A stretch of DNA of 37,316 bases from GCA-2689995 sp964529325 (GTDB lineage: Bacteria; Fidelibacterota; Marinisomatia; SCGC-AAA003-L08; GCA-2689995): contig CAZGWH010000016.1 of NCBI GenBank assembly GCA_964529325.1, forward strand, positions 1-37,316, written 5' to 3'. Each line of letters starts with the position of its first letter. The stretch's first letter is position 1. The notes below the pieces were generated by a model, which searched no databases, was not told where the DNA came from, and saw only the letters and a list, made by a program, of their open reading frames with translations. Positions 9,241 through 18,239 of the stretch are shown piece by piece. Both the position numbers and the translations under genes were made by a program.

Positions 9241-9270
9241 TTGACAATAATACAAACTAACTAATATAAT
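9241..9270 (+). promoter_or_regulatory. Strong sigma70-type promoter (TTGACA-18-TATAAT)
   Basis: TTGACA at 9241-9246 and TATAAT at 9265-9270 with an 18-base spacer match both consensus hexamers exactly. The start of transcription would fall near 9276-9278, at the left edge of an inverted repeat. The first annotated gene downstream, cysQ, begins about 370 bases later, which is an unusually long leader for this compact window. Confidence 0.65.
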
Positions 9271-9274
9271 AAAT

Positions 9275-9298
9275 CTGTACATGTTCAAGTATGTACAG
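9275..9298 (+). promoter_or_regulatory. Perfect inverted repeat at predicted transcription start
   Basis: CTGTACAT, eight bases, then ATGTACAG: a perfect 8-base inverted repeat starting 5 bases after the -10 box. It could be a repressor operator overlapping the start site, or a protective 5' stem-loop on the transcript. The half-site spacing does not match the LexA boxes I know (CTGT-N8-ACAG is shorter), so I do not assign a regulator. Confidence 0.5.
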
Positions 9299-9646
9299 GC
9301 AAAACATAAAAAAGTAGAGAAAAAGTGTTTACTTGGAGAATTAAAAAATAATCTTTTTAATTTCAGACCAATACCCACAACCGTTTGTAGAAAAACAATT
9401 AATAATTCCGAATTAAAAATTAATTTAAATTTACTATAAAAAAATTGGAGGTTATACCCAAGGGTAAAATAATATTTACTAATTGAACAATATCTAACAC
9501 ATTCAAGATTCTATCATTAAAAATTTGAATTATAGTTTATATTCAGTATAAATTTCTTTATACTTTAAATATAAAAATTAAGAGGATTCTACTTAAATAT
9601 AGAAATAATTTATATATTATTTTTTTAAGGAAAAATTAGAAATTAA

Positions 9647-10417
9647 ATGGAAATAATTTTAAACCAAACAATCGATATTATAAAAGAAGCTGGTAAAATA
9701 ATTATGAATTATTACCAATCGGAATTTGAAGTAAAACAAAAGGGAGTTGGTAATCCTATTACACAAGCTGATATTGAAACTGATGCTTTTTTAAAAAATA
9801 CATTAACTAAAGCATTTCCAAATTATGGATGGCTTTCAGAAGAAACAAGAGATACTCCTGAACGATTAAATAAGAAGAGGGTTTGGGTAGTTGATCCGCT
9901 TGACGGTACAAAAGAATTTGTTGAAGGTGTTGCTAATTTTGCTATTAGTATTGGGCTTGTAGAAAATGGTCTTCCAGTTTTAGGCGTAATTCTTAATCCA
10001 GTAAAAAATGATTTATATACAGCATATAAAGGTGGGGGAATGAAATTTAATGGTAAATCTACTTTTCTATGTAAACACCCAAATTTAAAAAAAATGAATA
10101 TTTTAAATAGTAGGTCAGAAACAAAAAGAGGACTATGGGAGCCTTACAAGAATAAATTCAAGAAATTGATTCCTTTTGGAAGTATTGCTCTTAAACTTGC
10201 AATGGTTTCAGCAAATCAAGCCGATTTTATTGGTTCGTTACAACCTAAAAATGAATGGGATATTTGTGCAGGGCATTGTATGATAAATGAATCTGGTGGA
10301 GAATTATTAACAACACTTGGAAATGAAATTACATATAATAACCCGAATACATTAATTACTCCAGGATTAGTTGCAGGCAATAAAATTGCTGTTAATAATT
10401 TTTTAAATATATTATAA
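9647..10417 (+). CDS. cysQ: 3'(2'),5'-bisphosphate nucleotidase (CysQ, inositol monophosphatase family)
   Basis: Mg-dependent phosphatase that removes the 3'-phosphate of PAP/PAPS, clearing a by-product of sulfate assimilation and sulfotransfer. At 256 aa it is full length. Metal-binding residues are visible: the LSEE motif (E65, E66), DPLDGT (D83, D86) and WDICAGHCMINESGG near residue 205. The sequence fits CysQ best, but related family members act on inositol phosphates, so substrate is inferred. The stop overlaps the msrA start by one base (TAATG). AAGG lies well upstream of the ATG, so the ribosome site is weak. Confidence 0.88.
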   Translation: MEIILNQTIDIIKEAGKIIMNYYQSEFEVKQKGVGNPITQADIETDAFLKNTLTKAFPNYGWLSEETRDTPERLNKKRVWVVDPLDGTKEFVEGVANFAISIGLVENGLPVLGVILNPVKNDLYTAYKGGGMKFNGKSTFLCKHPNLKKMNILNSRSETKRGLWEPYKNKFKKLIPFGSIALKLAMVSANQADFIGSLQPKNEWDICAGHCMINESGGELLTTLGNEITYNNPNTLITPGLVAGNKIAVNNFLNIL

Positions 10418-10938
10418 TGGAAACAATTATTCTTGGTGGTGGATGTTTTTGGTGTTTAGATGCAATTTTTCAAAGAGTTACTGGTGTTATTTCCGTTGAA
10501 TCAGGTTATACAGGTGGAAAAATAGAAAACCCAACTTATAAAGAAATTTGTACTGGACAAACAGGTCATGCTGAAGTGGTTAAAATTAAATTTGATAATA
10601 AACAAATAACACTTTTAGAAATACTTGAAATTTTTTGGCAAACACATGACCCAACAACATTAAACAGACAAGGGAATGATATTGGGACACAATATAGATC
10701 TACTATTTTCTATGTTAAAACTTCTCAAAAAGAAATAATTAATCAATCATTAATTTGCTTAATTAATTCAAAATTATATAAAAATTCAATCGTTACTGAA
10801 ATTAATAAATTAGGGAAATTTTATATCGCTGAAAAATATCACCAAGATTATTACAATAATAATTCTAATCAACCCTATTGTTCATTAATTATAAATCCTA
10901 AAATTATGAAATTTGAAAAACAAATTAAAAATAAATGA
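10417..10938 (+). CDS. msrA: Peptide-methionine (S)-S-oxide reductase MsrA
   Basis: Repairs oxidised methionine (S-sulfoxide) in proteins, using thioredoxin. At 173 aa it is the normal single-domain length. The active-site motif GCFWC lies at residues 9-13 with catalytic C10. The family signatures TGHAEVV and FWQTHDPTTLNRQGND are present, and a likely resolving cysteine is in QPYC near the C-terminus. It is translationally coupled to cysQ. The fused MsrB domain seen in some bacteria is absent. Confidence 0.97.
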   Translation: METIILGGGCFWCLDAIFQRVTGVISVESGYTGGKIENPTYKEICTGQTGHAEVVKIKFDNKQITLLEILEIFWQTHDPTTLNRQGNDIGTQYRSTIFYVKTSQKEIINQSLICLINSKLYKNSIVTEINKLGKFYIAEKYHQDYYNNNSNQPYCSLIINPKIMKFEKQIKNK

Positions 10939-11015
10939 TATCTATTATTTGTATATAAAAAAATAGTAAAATTAGGTTACAATGATTAATCAATTATTTA
11001 TGATTGGAGAGTGAA

Positions 11016-11399
11016 ATGCAAACACCAAAGAATATAACAAAAGCACATCAATTAGCATTCGTTTATTTATTTTTCGCTTCTGAAACTGACCAACAATTAG
11101 CTTCTAATGAAATGTTAACTATTTCTGATAAAATTGAAAATTGTTTGATTAAAAATACAGAAATTAAATTGAATGGTTGGGATATTGTATCTGAATCATT
11201 AAACTGGATCACATCATTAAATCCCCATCAAAAAATAGAAAATTATAATAAAATAATGGATTTATTTAGAATAGAATTTTCAAATGAACAAAAAACTTGC
11301 TTAATAGAAGACTTAAAAGAAATTGCTAAATCAGACGGTGTTGTGTTGGAAGCAGAAAAAAAATTAATAACTAAATCGTCAGAATTATTAAATGATTAA
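11016..11399 (+). CDS. TerB-like helical protein
   Basis: 127 aa, acidic and all-helical in appearance. An in-frame TTG lies at 11004, but the ATG at 11016 is preceded by GGAGAG at 11006-11011 with a 4-base gap, so I choose the ATG. The start reads TKAHQLAFVYLFFASETDQQLASNEM, and the C-terminal half has EIAKSDGVVLEAEKKL, which resembles the acidic metal-binding helix pair of the TerB (tellurite resistance B) fold. TerB-like proteins bind divalent metals near membranes, but the role of single copies is mostly unknown. The stop codon overlaps the stop of the convergent TPR gene in a shared TTAA. Confidence 0.65.
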   Translation: MQTPKNITKAHQLAFVYLFFASETDQQLASNEMLTISDKIENCLIKNTEIKLNGWDIVSESLNWITSLNPHQKIENYNKIMDLFRIEFSNEQKTCLIEDLKEIAKSDGVVLEAEKKLITKSSELLND

Positions 11400-13759
11400 T
11401 CTTTCTCTAATTCAATATTAATTGTACTGTCTTTTTCCTTAACATTAAATTTTATTAATGAATTTAATGAATCAAAATAAGTAGAATTTAATAATTGTAG
11501 TATATTTGCCTCATTATAGGCTAATCTTAATTTTCCAATAGCTAAATAAACTTGTCCAATTTCAAAATGGTACAAATGATTATCAGGATTTAAAAGTGTC
11601 GCTTTTTTTAATGCAATTGCGGAAGATTCCAAATCACCGATTTGTTTTAAACATAATCCAATATAAAACTGTGAATCGGAATCATTTGAATTTAATTTTA
11701 ATGCGTATTTAAACATTGAAATGGCTGATTCATATTCACCTAAATTATATAAACATTTCCCAATTAAAAACTGAGTAACTTGGTCTTTTGGATATTTTGA
11801 TGCATAAATTTCAAATTTCATAAGAGCTTCATCAAAAAGTAATAATTCCATATAAAGTACACCTGTTTGAAATGATATTGTAATATCTGTTGAATCTAAT
11901 AGTTCTGCTTGTTTAAATGCCAATAGAGCTTGCATATTTTTATTTAAATTCCCATAAGCTAATCCTAATAAATAATTAGTATTAAAATTTGGCTCAATAC
12001 ATTTCATTGACTCTTCTAAATAATAAATGGTTTTTTCATAATATCCTAATTCATAAGAAACATGGCCTAAATCAATAAATAATTCTGATAATTCATCATT
12101 ATATTTAAGGGCTTCTTCATAAACGATCATTGCATTTTCTAACCTATTTAGCTCTTTATATGCTTTTGCGAGTTGTAAATAATAATTAATATTTCCAGGC
12201 TCTTTATCAATTAAGCGAGTATATGCATCAATGGCCTCAGGAAATCTTGATTCATAAATTAATACCTTACTAAATATTGATAAAATTCGTGTCGAATCTG
12301 GGTTGAAAATAATATAATCACGAAGAGGTTCAACAGCTTTTCGATATAACTCTTTTTGGTATAATAATAATCCCAACCGTCTATTTACTTCTGTTATTTC
12401 TTGATTAAACTTTCGAGTTATTTTGTAGTTCTTTATCGCTTCATCAATATTTAATATTTTTTCATATACTTGTCCCAAATAATAATGATATGTACCATTT
12501 TCTTTTTCATATATTGTACTTTTTGTAAACGCATCTAATGCCAGGCTTAATCGTCCAATCTTTAATTGAGCCAATCCTAAATTAAAATGGACCTCCGCAT
12601 TTTTAGGGTTTATTTTTAATGCTATCTTATATTGTTGAGTCGCCATTTCAAAATTATTTTCTAAATAATAAATTTTACCTAAAGCTAAATAAACTCTATA
12701 ATCAAAAATTTCATTTATTATAAGTTGTTCAAGTACAATACGAGCACCTTGAAAATCACCTCGATGCATCATGCTTAATGAAACACCTATTTTTGCAATT
12801 ATATGATCGGGGGAATTTTGGATTGCCCAATGATAATTTATTAATGACTCAAACCAATTTTCCTGTTCAAAATAAACATCACCTAATAATAAATAAGTTC
12901 TGAGTTCATTTGGGTTTTTCTCCTGAAATTCTAAAATAAATGGTAATGTATTTTCATTTCTACCAATTTTAATAAAAGCAAGTGCAATTATTAATTTTTT
13001 TTCTGAAGATAATAAATTCAAATTAGTATTTTCAGAAACGTTATCTAAAAATAACTTTGTTGAATCTAAATTAGTAAACAATTTAGTTGTTAAAAAGTTA
13101 TAATTCAAATACTGATCATCACCCATAACAGCTTGAGATAATAACTCTAATGCATCTTGAAATAATCCCCTTTTGTAATAATTAATTGCTATATTAGCTA
13201 ATTCAATCGACTCATTATTTTGTTCTTGAATATATTGAATCGTGTCTGGTTGATAATCTAAATATCTAATTTCTGGAAACCAAAGGACAAAAGGTGAGAT
13301 ATGAACAGAGTCTATTTGGTTAAAACGGGTTGAATCACTTAGCTCATTCAATATTTGAGAATATGGACTTTGAAAAAATGAATTCGAATTTGAAATATAA
13401 ATTTCATCTAATTTTTGAATTGGACTATATAAATATTTTTGAAATTTTATTATTTCATTTTCATAAATTTTGGCGGAACGATAAAATAATAGATTAGAAA
13501 TGGAGTCTTTTTCTATTTCAAGATAAAATTCAGCAAAAAATTCTAGCTGATTTGCAAATGATTCTTTAGATAGTTTAGGATCTAGTTCAATAATTGATAT
13601 TAACTTTTGAGCATATCTTTCTGCAGTTTCTAAATTACCTATTTCTCTCTCAAATTTAAAATTTGTTAGTAATTCATCATAAGACTGCTCTGTTTGAGCA
13701 ATTATTATACCTACAAAAGAAAGTAGTATTAAATATTTTTGTATTTGTTTTTTATACAT
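11396..13759 (-). CDS. Exported long tetratricopeptide-repeat protein
   Basis: About 787 aa from ATG 13759; a TTG five codons upstream (13774) is also open but gives a worse signal peptide. Residues 1-22 (MYKKQIQKYLILLSFVGIIIAQ) look like a signal peptide, so the protein is probably periplasmic or envelope-attached. After a divergent N-terminal 170 residues, nearly all of the rest (about 185-750) is TPR units with the usual Leu/Ala/Gly/Pro pattern, for example NAEVHFNLGLAQLKIGRLSLALDAF; I estimate about 15. A scaffold for envelope protein assembly or secretion is likely, but no partner can be named. It stands alone on the minus strand. Confidence 0.85.
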   Translation of the reverse strand: MYKKQIQKYLILLSFVGIIIAQTEQSYDELLTNFKFEREIGNLETAERYAQKLISIIELDPKLSKESFANQLEFFAEFYLEIEKDSISNLLFYRSAKIYENEIIKFQKYLYSPIQKLDEIYISNSNSFFQSPYSQILNELSDSTRFNQIDSVHISPFVLWFPEIRYLDYQPDTIQYIQEQNNESIELANIAINYYKRGLFQDALELLSQAVMGDDQYLNYNFLTTKLFTNLDSTKLFLDNVSENTNLNLLSSEKKLIIALAFIKIGRNENTLPFILEFQEKNPNELRTYLLLGDVYFEQENWFESLINYHWAIQNSPDHIIAKIGVSLSMMHRGDFQGARIVLEQLIINEIFDYRVYLALGKIYYLENNFEMATQQYKIALKINPKNAEVHFNLGLAQLKIGRLSLALDAFTKSTIYEKENGTYHYYLGQVYEKILNIDEAIKNYKITRKFNQEITEVNRRLGLLLYQKELYRKAVEPLRDYIIFNPDSTRILSIFSKVLIYESRFPEAIDAYTRLIDKEPGNINYYLQLAKAYKELNRLENAMIVYEEALKYNDELSELFIDLGHVSYELGYYEKTIYYLEESMKCIEPNFNTNYLLGLAYGNLNKNMQALLAFKQAELLDSTDITISFQTGVLYMELLLFDEALMKFEIYASKYPKDQVTQFLIGKCLYNLGEYESAISMFKYALKLNSNDSDSQFYIGLCLKQIGDLESSAIALKKATLLNPDNHLYHFEIGQVYLAIGKLRLAYNEANILQLLNSTYFDSLNSLIKFNVKEKDSTINIELEKD

Positions 13760-13822
13760 TATATAGGATTCCAAGTGGTTAAATTTAACAACATTCTATC
13801 CCTCTCTAAAATATTTTCAATT

Positions 13823-13860
13823 AAAGTGTCATTTCTTGTAATGGCATTCTTTTACACTTT
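13823..13860. promoter_or_regulatory. Inverted repeat between divergent TPR and grxD genes
   Basis: AAAGTGT at 13823-13829 and ACACTTT at 13854-13860 form a perfect 7-base inverted repeat. Inside it, TGTCATT and AATGGCA can also pair with one G-U. It lies in the 159-base gap between the divergent TPR and grxD genes and could be an operator or an RNA hairpin in the grxD leader. It is short and may be chance. Confidence 0.25.
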
Positions 13861-13918
13861 AAATTTAAGACGATGTAAACTAATAATATCTTTAAAATAA
13901 AAAGGGAATTAAATTAAA

Positions 13919-14233
13919 ATGGACACATTAAAAAATCAAATTATTCATGAAATAGAAAATACACCTATTAAATTATTTATGAAAGGAACAAAAGAAATGC
14001 CAATGTGTGGTTTTTCAAATACAGTTGTTCAAGTACTAAACCATTATAATGCTGATTTTTCGGCTACAAATGTGTTGGAAGACCCATCAATTAGAATAAA
14101 ATTATCTGAACATTCTAATTGGCCAACTATACCACAATTATTTGTAAATGGTGAATTAGTTGGAGGTTGTGATATTATTGTAGAACTTCACCAAAAAGGT
14201 GAATTAGCTAGTATATTAGATCAATCTAAATAA
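13919..14233 (+). CDS. grxD: Monothiol glutaredoxin (Grx4/GrxD family)
   Basis: 104 aa, the usual size of single-domain CGFS glutaredoxins, which carry and deliver 2Fe-2S clusters in the cytosol. The cluster/glutathione cysteine is C30 in MCGFS. The other family positions are the KGTKEMP loop at about 22-28, WPTIPQLFVNGELVGGCDI at about 72-90, and the cis-proline in TIPQ. GrxD is assigned on family grounds. It is the first gene of the long plus-strand run and lies 21 bases upstream of priA. Confidence 0.95.
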   Translation: MDTLKNQIIHEIENTPIKLFMKGTKEMPMCGFSNTVVQVLNHYNADFSATNVLEDPSIRIKLSEHSNWPTIPQLFVNGELVGGCDIIVELHQKGELASILDQSK

Positions 14234-14254
14234 ATATTTTTATTTAGGGAAAAA

Positions 14255-16495
14255 GTGTCCACACTAGAAAATGAAATTAAATATGCTCAAGTTGCATTTC
14301 CGTTAACAAGTTTTAAGCAATTTACATATACAATTCCCCAATCATTAATTTCAAAAATTGAAGTTGGTGCATGTGTACTTGCGCCAATTCGGAACAATGA
14401 ACGAGTTGGATTTGTAACTCATATTAGTGATAAATCAAACTATGAAGGTAAAGTTTTTGAATTAAGGGGGCGCCTTGAAAAAGATCTTTCTATTCCAAAG
14501 GATCTTTGGGAAACATTAATTTGGATTTCATATTATTATTTTTGCCCAATTGGCAAGGTAATAAAATCTGCAATTCCATTAAGTTTCAAAACTAAACTAA
14601 AACCAAAAAAAGTTTTATATGTACAAATAACTAAACTGGGTTTAAATCAAATTCAACAAATTAAAAAAAATGCGGTAATACAAAAAGAAATTCTAGAATC
14701 ATTATCCTTGGTTAACGAGCCTGTTAGAATTGCTTCTTTAAAATTTATTTCTCTATCAGCTCCTTCAATTTGTAAAAAATTAGTCGAAAAACAATATGTA
14801 AAAATAACTGAAAAAAATGAAATCTATAATCCGCTTGATATTGTACCTATTGCCATACCAAAACCAATATTATTAAATATTGAACAACAAACTGCTTTTA
14901 ATACCATGAAAAATAATTTTATTAAAAATAAGTTTTCAGTTAATTATGTTCATGGGGTTACAGGTTCTGGGAAAACAGAACTTTATATCAAACTCGCTGA
15001 AATGGTAATACAAAATAATAAATCAGTTATTATTTTAGTACCAGAAATATCATTAACCCCACAAATTTCAGCACGATTTAAAACTTTTTTTGGGAATAAA
15101 ATTGCATTATGGCATAGTAAATTAACAATATCTCAAAAATCTTGGACATGGAAAGCAATAAAAAATGGTGAATTTAAAATTATAATTGGAGCAAGAAGTG
15201 CTCTTTTTACACCAATGAAAAATTTAGGGTTAATTATTGTTGATGAAGAACATGATCATTCTTATAAACAAGATCGTGTAGCACCATTTTATCATGCTCG
15301 AAATTCAGCATTAATGAGATCTAAATTTGCGGATATTCCAATTGTACTAGGAAGTGCAACACCAAGTATGGAAATGTATTATAATAAAATAAAAAATAAA
15401 ATTACTTGGACAAAATTAAAAAATCGATTTGGTAATGCAAACCCTCCATCTATTAAATTAATTGATATGATGGAGGAAATGAAAAAAACAGATGACTTTA
15501 ATTCTTATTTAAGTATCGAATTAAAAAAATCAATACAAACATGTTTAGATAAAAATGAACAAATAATATTAATGCAAAACCGTAGAGGATATGCTGTTGT
15601 TCAACAATGTTTAGCTTGTGGAGAAATTGAAAGTTGTAATAGTTGTTCTGTAAGTTTAACCTATCATCGAAGTGTAGAAAAAATAATTTGTCATTATTGC
15701 GATTATAGTTCAAAAATTAACGCTGTATGTTCTAATTGTGGACAGGAAGAAATGCATTTTTTAGGTTCAGGGACTCAAAAAATTGAAGAAGAATTAGAAT
15801 TAAACTTTCCAACTGTTAAAATTTTAAGAATGGATATTGATACCGTTTCAAAAAAAGATGGACATCATTCAATTTTAGAAAGATTTGGAAATAAAGAGGC
15901 TGATATTTTATTGGGAACTCAAATGATTGCAAAAGGATTAGATTTTCCAAATGTAACCTTAGTTGGAGTAATAAATGCTGATACAGGAGTATTTTTGCCT
16001 GATTTTAGAGCAGGAGAAAGGAACTTTCAACTCATTTATCAAGTCGTTGGTCGGTCTGGCCGTCATCAAAAACCAGGGAAAGCAATTATACAATCTTTTA
16101 ATCCAACAGAAGTTAGTATTTCAACAGCTGCCCACCAAAACTTAAAACAATTCTATAATACAACAATGGCACAGAGAAATGAATTATTTTATCCACCATT
16201 TTCTCGTGTATCTCGATTTATTTGTTCTGGAATAAATAAATTAGATGTTAAAAAAAGAATTTACAGTATTTATTATTTATTAAAAAAAATAGACGGGTTA
16301 ATAATTCTTGGTCCATCAATTTCTCCAATTGAAAAAATAAGAAATTCTTGGCGATATCATATTCTTATTAAATACGATATTAAGAAACCCCATATTTTAC
16401 ATCAATCAATTAATAACCAAATTTTATCAATGATAGAAAAACCAATAAATAATGTAAAAATCCAATTAGATGTTGATCCTGTTTCGATATTATGA
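14255..16495 (+). CDS. priA: Primosomal protein N' (PriA), replication-restart helicase
   Basis: ATP-dependent 3'-5' DNA helicase that reloads the replisome at stalled forks. 746 aa from GTG 14255, with AGGGA upstream. The N-terminal 3' DNA-binding domain opens with YAQVAFPLTSFKQFTY. Walker A is GVTGSGKT at residues 234-241 and the Walker B box DEEH at 330-333. A cysteine-rich zinc module (CLACG, CNSC, CHYC, CSNCG) sits at about 455-500, and helicase motifs GTQMIAKGLDFPNV and VVGRSGRHQKPG follow. The last 4 bases (ATGA) overlap the next gene. All key motifs are intact. Confidence 0.97.
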   Translation: MSTLENEIKYAQVAFPLTSFKQFTYTIPQSLISKIEVGACVLAPIRNNERVGFVTHISDKSNYEGKVFELRGRLEKDLSIPKDLWETLIWISYYYFCPIGKVIKSAIPLSFKTKLKPKKVLYVQITKLGLNQIQQIKKNAVIQKEILESLSLVNEPVRIASLKFISLSAPSICKKLVEKQYVKITEKNEIYNPLDIVPIAIPKPILLNIEQQTAFNTMKNNFIKNKFSVNYVHGVTGSGKTELYIKLAEMVIQNNKSVIILVPEISLTPQISARFKTFFGNKIALWHSKLTISQKSWTWKAIKNGEFKIIIGARSALFTPMKNLGLIIVDEEHDHSYKQDRVAPFYHARNSALMRSKFADIPIVLGSATPSMEMYYNKIKNKITWTKLKNRFGNANPPSIKLIDMMEEMKKTDDFNSYLSIELKKSIQTCLDKNEQIILMQNRRGYAVVQQCLACGEIESCNSCSVSLTYHRSVEKIICHYCDYSSKINAVCSNCGQEEMHFLGSGTQKIEEELELNFPTVKILRMDIDTVSKKDGHHSILERFGNKEADILLGTQMIAKGLDFPNVTLVGVINADTGVFLPDFRAGERNFQLIYQVVGRSGRHQKPGKAIIQSFNPTEVSISTAAHQNLKQFYNTTMAQRNELFYPPFSRVSRFICSGINKLDVKKRIYSIYYLLKKIDGLIILGPSISPIEKIRNSWRYHILIKYDIKKPHILHQSINNQILSMIEKPINNVKIQLDVDPVSIL

Positions 16496-17394
16496 AAATA
16501 TATTTTCACATATTTTGTATTATAATAATAAATTTTTTATTTTCATTAGAATTTCAAACTGCTATTGGAAAATGTAATTTAATTTTTGATAAAAACCATT
16601 CAAAATATGAAATGGAAATAATTGAGTTAATTCAATCAAATATTGAATCGCTTGTACAAAATTATGGGCAAGTCAAGAATTCATCTTTTGAAGTCTATAT
16701 TACAAATAATCATTCGAAATTTAAGAAATTAACAAAAGGTCCTGTTCCTGAATGGGGTATAGGAATTGCACAACAAAATCCAGATAGAATTGTAATTCAA
16801 GGAACACAACTTTCAAATATTTCATATTCACGATTAAATGAAGTTTTGAAACATGAAATAAACCATGTTTTTGTTCAGCGAAGTTTAAATTACCATATAT
16901 TACCAAAATGGTTTATTGAAGGCTTTGCTAGTTATTGGGCTGGCGAATTAACAATTACAAAAAAAATATTAATTTCATCAGCTCTTTGGGAAAAAAAAGA
17001 ATTTGCACTAGAGGGGTTAAAAAGTTTTAATTCTTTCAATAGGGTTCATGCAAATTTGGCTTATGCCCAATCTGCGTCAGCAATTAATGCATTAATTTAT
17101 TTTTATGGAGAGGATATATTAAAATCTATTATCCAAAATAATGCAAAACATTATAACTTTGATTTATTATTTTTAAATACAACAAATGAAAATCTATTAA
17201 CCCTGACCTATAAATATGAAACTTATTTAAAACAAAATTATAAATGGATGTTTTTATTAAAATCCTCTAATATTTTATTCATAAGTTTACCAATAATTCT
17301 GGTGATTGGATATTTAATTAAACGTAGAAAAAACCAAATAATTTTAGCAAGATGGGAAGAAGAGGAAAAAATAGAATTCGGAGAAGATGAATAA
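16492..17394 (+). CDS. Membrane-anchored gluzincin peptidase (peptidase MA-like)
   Basis: 300 aa with an N-terminal signal segment (residues 1-18) and a C-terminal membrane helix (about 255-275) followed by KRRK and an acidic tail. The catalytic domain would face the periplasm. The zinc site is HEINH at 121-125, with a third ligand E142 in WFIEGFASYW, the HExxH...E arrangement of gluzincins of the peptidase MA type. The substrate is unknown. It is coupled to priA (ATGA overlap) and overlaps the following barrel gene by 8 bases, so a shared envelope role with that barrel is plausible. The family is judged by motif only. Confidence 0.8.
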   Translation: MKIYFHIFCIIIINFLFSLEFQTAIGKCNLIFDKNHSKYEMEIIELIQSNIESLVQNYGQVKNSSFEVYITNNHSKFKKLTKGPVPEWGIGIAQQNPDRIVIQGTQLSNISYSRLNEVLKHEINHVFVQRSLNYHILPKWFIEGFASYWAGELTITKKILISSALWEKKEFALEGLKSFNSFNRVHANLAYAQSASAINALIYFYGEDILKSIIQNNAKHYNFDLLFLNTTNENLLTLTYKYETYLKQNYKWMFLLKSSNILFISLPIILVIGYLIKRRKNQIILARWEEEEKIEFGEDE

Positions 17395-18238
17395 AAATTT
17401 AATTATAATATTATGTTTGAATATTGCATTTGGAATTACAAGTTTTGAATTTCCAACACATCCAATCAATTTAGGAAAGTGGAATGGTGGCTCTGCAATA
17501 ACATCTTCTTACCAACAAGTAAATCCAGCATCAATTAAAATGTCTTCAAATATCTTGTTAACTTCTTTTAAAGTTCCTGAAGATATCAATATTCAAAGTT
17601 TAGAATTTTCAAAATTATTTAATAATAATTTATTAAAACTGAACACTTCAATAATTGATTTTGGTCAATTAATGGACTTTATTACTGAAAATGAATTTTC
17701 TGCCCGAGATATAATTATTGGAATTTCGACTAAAACAATTTATAAAAACTTAATTTCTGTCGGATTAAAAGTAAACTATTTAAATTCTAAAATTGATTCT
17801 TGGAATCAACAATCCTTAAAATGGACATTGGGTTTTCGCACACATTTATTAGAAAAAAAATTGGGATTAGGAATTGTTTATAATCGATTTTTTCAACAAA
17901 ATGAAATTGATGAATTAATGAATCAATCTCAATATATTTTGGGAAGTTTTTATAAACCACTTTATTTCCCAGGGACAATTGCAATTGATTTAATAAAAAA
18001 TTCAAATTGGTCTGGAATATTTACGATTGAAATTAATATTAGAGAAAACATTTCAGCTTCAATTGGAATTAACTCAGACAAATTTAATTATCAGGCAGAT
18101 ACTATAATTTCCGATGTCTTTTATGGTTTAGGTGCAGGAATAATTGTCAATAGGAAGGGAATTGATATTTCGATAGGAATTAGAAATTCAGGTCAAAACG
18201 GTTCAATAACTGGAATAAGCATAGGCAAGGAAATATAA
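17387..18238 (+). CDS. Probable outer-membrane beta-barrel (PorV/PorQ-like)
   Basis: 283 aa with a signal peptide (about residues 1-17). The mature part has many short alternating hydrophobic strands ending in aromatic or glycine residues, as in outer-membrane barrels. An early NPAS motif after an Ile/Ser-rich strand (YQQVNPASIK) resembles the PorV/PorQ family of FCB bacteria, where such proteins assist the type IX secretion system or act as FadL-like channels. GGAG lies 3 bases before the ATG. The gene overlaps the peptidase gene and is one base from the DUF2231 gene. Family assignment is tentative; the barrel nature is more secure. Confidence 0.6.
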   Translation: MNKNLIIILCLNIAFGITSFEFPTHPINLGKWNGGSAITSSYQQVNPASIKMSSNILLTSFKVPEDINIQSLEFSKLFNNNLLKLNTSIIDFGQLMDFITENEFSARDIIIGISTKTIYKNLISVGLKVNYLNSKIDSWNQQSLKWTLGFRTHLLEKKLGLGIVYNRFFQQNEIDELMNQSQYILGSFYKPLYFPGTIAIDLIKNSNWSGIFTIEINIRENISASIGINSDKFNYQADTIISDVFYGLGAGIIVNRKGIDISIGIRNSGQNGSITGISIGKEI

Positions 18239-18239
18239 T

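Larger units (their letters stand above)
9139..9646. other. 508-base non-coding region between divergent dnaE and cysQ
   Basis: This is the only long gap in the window. From left to right it holds: a short inverted repeat AGCCA-TAATT-TGGCT at 9179-9193, just upstream of dnaE; a near-consensus plus-strand promoter at 9241-9270; an inverted repeat at 9275-9298; and a long AT-rich leader towards cysQ. The leader has a possible 52-codon reading frame (9281-9439), an AT-rich stem region near 9395-9425 and a GGAGG at 9448-9452 not followed by a usable start codon. No tRNA, rRNA or recognised riboswitch was found. It may encode a small RNA or a small protein; neither is proven. Confidence 0.6.

Noticed and set aside
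9275..9298. LexA/SOS box beside dnaE
   Set aside because: Half-sites resemble CTGT/ACAG, but the 24-base span and spacing do not fit the LexA boxes I know, so no regulator was assigned.
11004..11015. TTG start for the TerB-like gene
   Set aside because: The GGAGAG ribosome site overlaps this TTG and is correctly spaced for the ATG at 11016.
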